From: Thoreauomyces humboldtii
Lineage: Eukaryota > Chytridiomycota > Chytridiomycetes > Spizellomycetales > Powellomycetaceae
Length of the DNA stretch: 12,380 nucleotides
Direction: 5' to 3'
Assembly: GCA_027596035.1 (NCBI GenBank)
Contig: JADGJA010000694.1
Location: 1 to 12,380 of the forward strand
Shown here: piece after piece, positions 1-7,299 of the stretch
How positions within the stretch are numbered: the first letter of the stretch is position 1
Layout of the letters: each line of letters opens with the position of its first letter
Notes under the pieces: generated by a model
Database searches by the model: none
The model's input: only the letters and a program-made list of their open reading frames with translations
Told to the model about the DNA's origin: nothing
Position numbers and translations under genes: made by a program

Positions 1-2
1 GC

Positions 3-179
3 CCCGGCCCGCCCGTCGCGCCAAACGACGCTCCACCGAGACATTCAAGTCGACCCTTCGACAGCCCTCCAGAAACCACATCCCAAGAAGCGTCCGCAGT
101 GGCGACAACCAGTAATGTAAACGAGGGGAGCTTTCCCCATTCTACAGTTCGCTTCGAGAAAAAGAAATCCAGCCCATGA
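3..179 (+). CDS. possible 3' end of an upstream gene (partial)
   Basis: The third plus-strand frame is open from the window edge through 58 codons to a TGA at 177-179. The translation is rich in Pro, Ser and Thr and ends in a basic cluster (RFEKKKSSP), which would suit the disordered tail of a larger protein whose body lies outside the window. The other two plus frames are also open for about 37 codons here, so frame choice rests on length and composition alone. No domain can be recognised. It could equally be non-coding sequence. Confidence 0.22.
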   Translation, partial: PGPPVAPNDAPPRHSSRPFDSPPETTSQEASAVATTSNVNEGSFPHSTVRFEKKKSSP

Positions 180-1526
180 CTGAACGTTCGTCAAAGTTAC
201 GGTTTCATGCCAGTTACAGTATTTTTTTTTCCACAGCAAGCAGTTGCATTGACGAGCCGTGTTGCCCGTCGTTTGCTGTAGACGTGGATTCAGCAAAGTC
301 GACTTTCGCAGATCGCTTGCTGTACAAGCAGATCAGGTAACAGATAGAAAGAGTAATCTGGAGGTGAGCGAAGAGTAAGCTTTCGCGAGCTTGCGGCTAT
401 GCGCTTCACGTTGATGTGACGGGTCGGTGCTTTGTGTTCATGATGGACACTGCCAGCCATGAGTGGCGAGCTACGCTCTGGATGAGATGGCATGACGATG
501 ACTGGAATGGAAATCAAACAACCTTGGCAGATATCCGAAGGCTGCCCCCCGCCCTCGCGGCCCCCGCCGTTTTCGGGAACCTCGCGAAGCGACCGAGTCA
601 GCGTAAATCGTGCCGTAAAGGGAGAAGCATTTGATTAGCAGTGGTCAGCATGTATCATACTTTTCATCAAAGAATCTGACTTTGTGGATCAAGAAAGACG
701 CGGGAGCAGAGGCGGGTCTGACTGTCTCTGACAACATTGTTCTGGAGACGATAGCAAAGGCGGGTTCATGGCTGATTGCTGCATCATCTTGGCTGGAAGG
801 TGAGATGCAAAGCAACATCTACCTCGCTGGGATTCGACGTGCGGTCGTCGACGCAAAGATCGGAACCAGCGAGTCCAGTGAAACGCTACAAGATGGATCG
901 AATGCGCCTGGCAATCAGGGTGATCCCTCGAGATCTTGCAACACCATTGGTGCACTGTAGCCAGGCAGGTAGCCCTGGCCAACTGAGTCATTCCTGACAA
1001 GACCCATCTCGTTCCGGCAGCTCTCTTTCTGGCAGCCAATTGACTTTCCATTTGGCAAACGGGCATGCCATCAGAGCATATGAGGAGGATGCGGGACAGG
1101 ATTCAACTGGAGGATGTCGCCGAGCCACCCGTCCTTCCCGCCTTTACCGCACAAGTTGGGAGGCCAAGTTCGCACCAGGCACCGAATTTGACGCCGCTCT
1201 CTCCGCGGAGGACGACAGCTCAGTGATATCGGAGGAGGGACTGGATGGAACAAACCGACGAACTCGACTCCACGTGCGTCGGCCAGCTTCCAGAAGGAAC
1301 CACCGGGCTGGGAATGGTTCTCCCAATTTTCGTTGACTGGTACATGCTGCGAGTCGGAATAGCGGGGGTGCTTTTCTCATGCGTAGGTATCACGGTATGA
1401 TTTACGCGGCAACATCTTGATTACACGGGGATTGAATCAAAGCGCCGCCACAGCAGCGACCCAGACCGGTGGCTTACTCATTACCCGAAAAAAACATCGT
1501 TCGATGTGCCTCCCAGTACCGCTAAG
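180..1526. other. gene-poor stretch, no convincing gene
   Basis: I see no ORF here with recognisable domains, consistent codon bias or splice sites that link frames. Longer open frames exist on the plus strand (about 631-960 and 1040-1336) and the minus strand (about 689-1066), but their translations are compositionally irregular and the first begins with TTG. A 51-codon plus ORF at 1245-1400 encodes an acidic start followed by a hydrophobic stretch (residues about 22-50) that could form one membrane helix; it may be an isolated exon or chance. I found no tRNA-like cloverleaf. Part of the region is presumably the 3' flank of the minus gene ending at 1527. Confidence 0.5.
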
Positions 1527-2069
1527 CTACTCATCAGACGTCTTCTCATCCACCTCATCCGTCTCCTCCTTCTCCTCGTACAGGTTTCCGGGCTGCGTCT
1601 CCTGGTTTTTGACAGCGCCTCCCTCGCGAGCCCACTTATCCTCGGCGTATTTCTTGAGGGTACGGAACCTGTTGCGAAGCAGCATTGGAGTGGCGCCTAC
1701 GGATTTGTTGTATTCCTCGCAGACGACGACCCAGTGCTGTCCGTGCTCCTTGACGAGGTCGACCAGGACGTCCTTGTCGATCTCGGGGACGTGCTTGTTC
1801 GTCGACGCGGATGGCTTCGGGACGTCGGATGTCTGGAAATCGGGACGACTCGCGTCAGTGAGGGGAACCTTGCGGGATGCAATTGCAAGAGGAGGCAAGA
1901 GGAGGTGGGTCCCTACGTTGCTGACTGGCTCTTCCTTTGCCTTTGCGACTCGCTTCTTTCTGGGTGCCTTGGGTGCAGCCGTCTCACTGTGCTGGCGCTT
2001 TTGGGGTTTCTTTTCGGCAGCGACCGCCGCTGTGGAAGAGTCGATGATAGGGTCCTCGGCCGAGGGCAT
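1527..2069 (-). CDS. small Myb/SANT-like protein, probably nuclear
   Basis: This is a 180-residue open frame. Residues 31-45 are Lys/Arg-rich (APKAPRKKRVAKAK), a plausible nuclear localisation signal. Residues about 97-141 form a predicted three-helix segment with Trp113, a TP turn at 127-128 and a basic last helix (LRNRFRTLKK), resembling a Myb/SANT-like fold although the usual first Trp is absent. The C-terminus (165-180) is strongly acidic. The start at 2069 has G at -3. The frame stays open upstream to a stop without another ATG, so a 5' exon cannot be excluded: an ATG at 2251 could join in phase through a weak GTCCAC donor to a CACAG acceptor. A 48-nt in-frame segment (1916-1869) begins GTAGGG and could be a small intron, but its AAG acceptor is poor. 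The role is inferred only as DNA or chromatin binding. It is head-to-head with the next plus-strand gene. Confidence 0.6.
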   Translation of the reverse strand: MPSAEDPIIDSSTAAVAAEKKPQKRQHSETAAPKAPRKKRVAKAKEEPVSNVGTHLLLPPLAIASRKVPLTDASRPDFQTSDVPKPSASTNKHVPEIDKDVLVDLVKEHGQHWVVVCEEYNKSVGATPMLLRNRFRTLKKYAEDKWAREGGAVKNQETQPGNLYEEKEETDEVDEKTSDE

Positions 2070-2385
2070 TGCTGCAGCTTCTTTTGCAAGCGTTTCTTGG
2101 ATGCGTGAGATGGGGAAGACTGTGAGCGACGTTGTTGTGTATCGCTTAGCGTGGGTGTGGACCGAGGATGTGTTTTTTTCAGGAGCCAGATCGATCGAGC
2201 AGCTTGCGAACGAGGTTCAAGATGGACACGGTTGCCCTTGGTCAATCCCATGCACTCGTCTGCTGCGACTCTGTCCGTCTGACGCCGCCGCGCTGACAGC
2301 AACTGCCGCCGCCCTGCTGTTTAACTGGCGTTTGGTTTACTTTCTCTCTCGTCTCATCTACCTCCATCATTCCAACTCTGTACAG
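2070..2385. promoter_or_regulatory. divergent intergenic region / 5' leaders
   Basis: This stretch separates the minus-strand SANT-like gene from the first certain exon of the plus-strand gene. It must hold the 5' ends and promoters of both, and probably the first exon and first intron of the plus gene. The end (about 2340-2385) is pyrimidine-rich and finishes in TACAG, which looks like an intron 3' end. I see no clear TATA box. Confidence 0.4.
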
Positions 2386-2927
2386 GGAATCCAAGCAACG
2401 TCATCACCGTCTCTTCCATTCTGGACAACCCTCACCTTCCGGATGTTTCACTCGTCCCCTCTCCCGAAGACATTCTCATGGGAAGAATTCGCTACCTGAA
2501 CGAGCAGGCCGATGAAGTGGTTGCCGCTTTCGAGGACCTTCTACGTGAGACACGTCTCAGCCAGAAGAGCTTCAAGATTTGCGCCAGCAGCTCCCGCTTT
2601 GAACCTCGTTGGGATCCTCACGAAGTGAAATACATCAGCAATCGTGTCACCCAAGCTTTCAAAACCGGCGGATGGATCGTCGATTCCCTGTCGATCGAAG
2701 AACCTGTGAAGCGTTCTGATCATCATGTCCTCATGACGTACACTATCAAGCTTAGTTGGCCCGATGATCTCAATCCTTCAATGAACGATATCGACAAACT
2801 GGCTAGTGTACTGGCAGCCAAGGGAAAAGGTAAGCGGGTCAAAACCAGTCCAGCGACAATCTCTCTCGAAGCGGTTTGAAAACCTTGTTGCTCTCCTTTC
2901 TCAGGAAAAGAAGAGTGCAGCAAGTAG
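2222..2927 (+). CDS. unrecognised protein of about 160 residues, three exons (first uncertain)
   Basis: I do not recognise this protein. The main exon is 2386-2829. It is preceded by a pyrimidine-rich TACAG acceptor and ends at a GTAAGC donor in phase 1. A 75-nt intron (2830-2904, ending CTTTCTCAG) leads to a 23-nt last exon (2905-2927) with the stop TAG. The frame reads as coding well upstream of the ATG at 2478, with about 30 residues from NPSNVITVSS to SPEDIL, so that ATG is probably not the start. The best phase-matched first exon is 2222-2240 (ATG, MDTVAL plus one base), with a 145-nt intron and a weak GTCAAT donor. The protein is mixed alpha/beta in look: an acidic helix (LNEQADEVVAAFEDLL), then KFEPRWDP-like and strand-like segments, and a Lys-rich end. 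No signal peptide or membrane segment is visible. Confidence is good for the two later exons and low for the first. Confidence 0.55.
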
Positions 2928-4385
2928 ATCCTTTTCTGCCGGGATGAACCGTTCCTTCAGTTTCTCCATTCCGACGACCGCAAAGCAGTTCCAGTGTATG
3001 CATAGTTCAGCGTCTTTCGATGACTCACCTATAAAAACATCGATGTCGGAACAACTTGCAAAGCGTATCTCCAGTTGAAAAAGTCGCCGGCTTTCCTTGA
3101 TTATCCCGTCAGGATCGAGCATGACGAGGACTGGTGGCGTAATGCTGGCAGTATGCATGAGGTTCTCGGCAGAGTCGAGCAGGGCATGTCAAGAAAAGAA
3201 GAAGGGGCTCGGCGATCCGATGGGTTGAGCTTGTCGGTCCGTCATGCATCTGCAACCTTCGCTGACGGCTCCCGCCGGCCGCATCCTCTCGCATCTGCTT
3301 CCCAGAACGACAGAGATGGGGTCTTTCTGAAGATATGTGAGGGCTCGCTGGATGACCGGCTGTTACAAAGCAACAAGTATTACCTCGCTGTCCAAATCAT
3401 CTCGAGGTATGTTTCGAACGACGAACCCGACGTCAGGTGTCCACCCCTCAAACTCTCCTCGACTCATGATGGGGGGCAATGCCGGTCTTGAGGGTAACCA
3501 CGAAGGCGCTGCACGTCGCTTCTTGCAAGGCCTCAAAACGCTGTCCAGACGAACGTGGAGGATGCACTCACTCGGCAACCAGTGGGTGTGCGGCGGTCCC
3601 GCAAGGTTTCAAGGCGATTCCACTGCGCTGGGTCACATGGTCTGGGCGTACTGCATCCACCGCTTGAAGCGCCAGCCTGTCTCATCTTCATCGCACACAC
3701 ATGTGCTACTTCAAGAATCGGCGATGCACAAGGATTATATTCGACCGCTCTTTCCCACACAATCTCACTCCACTCATAATGAATGTTTCCTTCCCATCTC
3801 ATTCCACCAGTCACCACCCATCTCCGGTCGCCAGAAAGTGTTCGAGTTTCCTCCGTCGCCTTCCATCCATCCCTTCTCCATCCCATCCGGAACGTCCAAA
3901 AGAGTCGCGAAGCGTTTGTGATCCGACTTTGTCTTCAGTGGAGTGTATTGCTGAGTTTGATCACGGAGACCGCTTCTTTTGATTTCGTGGCGTTGGGAGC
4001 TTCCATGGATACGCGTTTGACGAGTGATAATGATGGTGATGACGGTGATAAAGACGATGGTGATGATAATAATGATGGTGATGATGATAGAAAACGATGT
4101 TGAGGAAGACGAGTCTGATCCATGGCGAGAATGCGTTGTTGAAAGGGACCAAGAAGAAGTGGGAGAATTCGGTAGGACTGAGGTATTGTCGATCTTTTGC
4201 AGATTGAAGATAAAGAAGGAGAAGACGACGAATTTGCGAAGACTTGAAGTTTTCGTGATACGGAGACTGAGTGGGTATATGTCGGGTACTGATACTACTG
4301 AAGAGGGTCGATTACGCGGGGAAAGGGGGTATACGAGGAGTTTGTTGCACTTTTGCTGGAATACGAGAAGGCGGGGCTTTCTTTT
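2928..4385. other. 1.46-kb tail-to-tail intergenic region
   Basis: This lies between the 3' ends of the plus gene ending at 2927 and the minus gene ending at 4386. Several mid-size open frames occur on both strands (plus 3075-3491 beginning TTG; plus 3337-3921 beginning GTG; minus 2901-3158, 3363-3578 and 3533-3886). None shows a recognisable domain, and I could not chain them into one gene with introns of normal size. Some pieces (for example minus 3118-2940, with DPDGIIKESRRLFQLE, or plus 3312-3404) look protein-like, so a decayed or poorly recognised gene is possible. A GAT-type microsatellite lies at 4024-4092. Confidence 0.45.
4024..4092. repeat. imperfect GAT/GGT trinucleotide microsatellite
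   Basis: About 69 bases consist almost entirely of GAT, GGT, GAC and AAT triplets (TGATGG/TGATGA units) with a few interruptions. The run lies downstream of the minus-strand coiled-coil gene. In the plus frame it gives an artificial Met/Ile/Val-rich peptide, and in other frames Asp- or His-rich ones, none credible as a gene. Confidence 0.8.
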
Positions 4386-6985
4386 TCAAGAGTTTTGTTG
4401 ACTGGAAGGTAGACGAAGGCGGTTTTCTCGAATCAATTGTTGTACCGTGACCTTCACGGTTGCGAGATCGACATCTTGTTTACTGATGGTCAGGGCCATC
4501 TGCTTGATGCATCTTTCCATCTAAGCGTACGGTGTTGGATCTCAATGCGTGAGCGTAAGTCAAAAGCAAATCCACTGTGTTGGCTTTTACCTTGCGGTGA
4601 TGAGTCGACAAACACTGGTGAATACGTCCGACCTCTTTGCCTAGCAAGGCGACGCGCTCGTTGAGATCCGGTCCCTGTCGTTCAGCAACAGTTTCCAGAT
4701 TCGCCACCCGTTCCCGAAACGCTTCCAGTTGCTCCCCGATCCTAGCCGTCTCTTCCGCTCTGTCTCTGGCGGTAAAGTTAGCAGACAGTATCTCCAGACG
4801 CCGCTCGAGACCTTTCAGTTGCTCTTTCACAAGCGAAAGCCCTTCTTCCACTAGCCGCTTGAGCGCCACCTCCAAAGTTTCGTGTCGAGATTTCTGGTCC
4901 GCTGCCACGCGTCTCTCGAGCGCAAGGAACGCCTTTGCTCGGTCCTTGTCCTTGTTTTCCGCGTCCATCTCATGGATTCGATCCTGCAACTTGATGTGCT
5001 CTTCGAGGCGGTCGACTCTGGCCTCGAGGCGCGCTCCCGCCTTGCACTTTGATTCGAGAACATGAGTCAAGTTAGGTGTCTGAGGGAAGATTCGAGAGAT
5101 CACACGAGCATCTCACTCACTCACCGTATGGTCGATCTTCTGAACATTAGGTGACTTTTCTGGCGAGGCATGCCCGACGGATAGACGGTCTCGCTGGCTG
5201 ACACTATGCTGGCGCACGAGCTGAGGAGGGAGCTAAGTACGTGTTTGGGATGTAAGTGTCCAGTAAGTCGAGCAATGCCACTCACCGGTGGCTCCGATCG
5301 AGGTTCCGCAGAGTGAGCCGCTCCGAGTGGCTCCTCCATCCGCGCGAGCTCGAGCTGCTCATTCCCCATTGCGGTGCCCGAAGCTATTCCTTCCGCTGTT
5401 ATGTGCTGTTCGAGGATGCGCAGATGCTCTGTCCTTGTTGGAGATTTGACCGGGTCGCTCGATGTGATGGCCTGCACGTCAGAAGACGAAGAAGACGCGG
5501 CCATGTTCTGCAGCGCACCACGAGGCTGGACTACGAAGGCCGTAGTAGCCACGACGGCGCTTTTGATCACTTGCAGCTGCTCGTTCCACTTCTCCAGGCG
5601 GTTCTGCAATGCACGGTCGACTTCAGTGTGGACCTTCTGCGTTAACTGCTGGTCCAAGGAAGTCGTGCCAGCGGAAAGATCCCGCGTCAGTCGGTTCAGC
5701 GACTCTTCGACGGTATGGATTCGAAGACGCGCTTCGTGGTGTCGATCTGATAGCTTCTCCTCAATTTCTGCTTTTACGTCGTGGAGCTTTTCGGCGCAGA
5801 TCCGTCGAGACGACAGCTCCGATGTGCCACGCAGAGCGGCCTGATCCGCTACGAGGCGTTTCTCGAGTGCCAAAAGAGCCTTGGATCGTATCTCTTCCTG
5901 CGCCGCATATTGCTTCTGCTTATCCAACAACATTTGCTCCGTCATCGCTTCTGACTTCTTGAGCTTGTCAGCGAACATACGCTTGAGAGACGCCTCCAAC
6001 CCTTCCAGTCGAGATATCTGATCTGCCCCCAAACGTTTCTCGAGTGCAAGGAATGCTTTGACCCGCTCTTGTTCCTTGTTCTCCATGTCCGTGACTCTGC
6101 TTTGATCGTGCTGGGCGATGCAATTTCCGAGAGCTACGATCTGAGCCTCAAGACGCCCTCGCTCCGTCTTCTCGCGCTACGGCAATGTGGGAATCAGCGT
6201 TTTCAGAAGACTCAGTGTAAGGGGAGTCCGGAGCTCACCACACGGTCCGTCTCGTAAACTTCACGCTGTTTCTGCAGTGCGATAATCTGGGCGTGAAGGT
6301 GCTCACGGTCGGCTTTGTCATGCTGACGAAAAGGATGAGAGACGAGATATGTGCGCGAAGGCGCACGCACGGGAAAAGCTTTACCTGCCGCTCCAGCTTG
6401 AGCTCCTCAAAGTGGTTGGCGATGCGAGCGTCCCTCTCCGCGAGGCCCGTGACAAACCCCGCCATGAATTCCTTGACGTTATTGGCGGCCTCCCCTGCGA
6501 TCACAGCGCCCAGCTTTCTGGCGAGCTTTTCCAAACCTTGGTTCTTTTGAATCGCCAGTTCATCGAAGTGTTTGGCGGTCCGTCTCCATTCATCATCTGG
6601 AGAAAGAGATGGGAAGAGGAGGGGGGGAGAGGTTGCCGCGTCGTCAGTTTGAAGTCGGGCATTTCGACTGGATTTTCCCACGACGCCAGCATTGCGATTC
6701 CTCACTGAGATCTTCCACGAGCTGCGAGGGAAACGACATGAGGGGGGAGGCCTTGGGGCGGTAAGAGAGCAGGATGGAAGATTGGGGTCGTACCTTTGGG
6801 TTCATATGCCTGTGTTTCTGAACGTCTTCGAGGTGCGTTCCAATGCGGTCTCGTTGCTCGGCGGCCTGGTCCAGGGCTCCCTGCAGGACCGCCGCGCTGC
6901 AAACGTCTGCGAGGACGGGAAGCAGCGGGGCGTACTGGTTGCTGCTGCTGCTGCTCGTACTATTCCTTCTGGTCGTGGTGGTCAT
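4386..6985 (-). CDS. coiled-coil protein, eight exons, about 704 residues
   Basis: Exons on the minus strand: 6985-6794, 6721-6706, 6596-6385, 6322-6239, 6176-5286, 5220-5125, 5079-4591 and 4520-4386 (stop TGA). All junctions are GT..AG and phase-consistent, and the last five introns are phase 0. Introns are 72, 109, 62, 62, 65, 45 and 70 nt. The ATG at 6985 has G at -3 and opens a Ser/Thr-rich leader (residues 1-20). From about residue 70 most of the protein is Glu/Lys/Arg/Leu heptad-like helix, broken by a Ser/Pro-rich linker around residues 375-500. A 61-residue unit occurs twice (176-236 and 514-574), with a shorter related copy at 261-294. No motor, kinase or membrane segment is visible. 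Exon 8 was found by splicing to the acceptor at 4521; reading through instead would give a different tail ending at 4480. It is probably a structural or scaffold protein, but this is inference; the family is unrecognised. Confidence 0.72.
4849..5031 (-). repeat. internal protein duplication, copy B (residues 514-574)
   Basis: This copy encodes a 61-residue helical unit that aligns without gaps to copy A at 5973-6155, with 31 of 61 residues identical by my count. The shared core is KAFLALE(K/R)R followed by ADQ. The underlying DNA is also visibly similar around 4918-4965 and 6041-6090. Confidence 0.8.
5799..5900 (-). repeat. internal protein repeat, shorter copy (residues 261-294)
   Basis: This is a partial third copy of the unit, containing KALLALEKRLVADQ where copy A has KAFLALEKRLGADQ and copy B has KAFLALERRVAADQ. 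Similarity fades after the ADQ. Confidence 0.65.
5973..6155 (-). repeat. internal protein duplication, copy A (residues 176-236)
   Basis: This is the first copy of the 61-residue unit. It begins seven residues after the start of exon 5, while copy B begins sixteen residues after the start of exon 7. Both exons start in phase 0, which would permit duplication of exon-sized segments. A shorter echo (HAQIIALQKQ versus EAQIVALGNC) sits in exon 4 just upstream. Confidence 0.8.
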
Positions 6986-7299
6986 GTCGGTGCTTTGCCG
7001 ATTCCCCGACAGGCTCACGGGCCTTTTGGGCGGGCGACAAGGACGTGGCTTGGCCGTGCTGCGTGCGTGGGAAAAACAGGTTCCCTGTGACTCACTTCGA
7101 CGAAACGGTGGCTGCTTGCCGCCGAAACGGATCAGCGCGCAAAATCGAAGGAAAGGCACAAGGAAAAGCTATGGCGGTCGACCACAGACACCCAACCCAA
7201 CACCGGCGGAAAAGGAACGAGGAAGCAGGCCGCTGGGGATGCAGACCAGGATTCAGAAGGAGCAGCGGCTCATGAAAGGCCGAGTGGGGTTTACACGGA
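6986..7299. promoter_or_regulatory. bidirectional promoter region, 314 bp
   Basis: This is the gap between the divergent start codons of the coiled-coil gene (minus) and the membrane-protein gene (plus). It must contain both promoters and 5' leaders. Open frames cross it on both strands but give arginine-rich, unconvincing translations. No TATA box stands out. Confidence 0.5.

Noticed and set aside
1..1526. tRNA, rRNA or CRISPR in the gene-poor left part
   Set aside because: I found no cloverleaf with a T-loop consensus, no conserved rRNA stretch and no regularly spaced direct repeats.
4024..4401. Plus-strand ORF of 125 codons over the microsatellite
   Set aside because: Its N-terminus is a product of the triplet repeat and the rest is antisense to the last exon of the coiled-coil gene.
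4444..4460. Perfect 7-bp inverted repeat with a 3-base loop (ACCGTGA / TCACGGT)
   Set aside because: It lies inside exon 8 of the coiled-coil gene and is too short and isolated to call a terminator or regulatory site.
5256..5962. Plus-strand ORFs opposite exon 5 of the coiled-coil gene
   Set aside because: They are Ser/Arg/Cys-rich mirrors of a Lys/Glu-rich frame with no domain; the minus strand has consistent splice sites and internal repeats.
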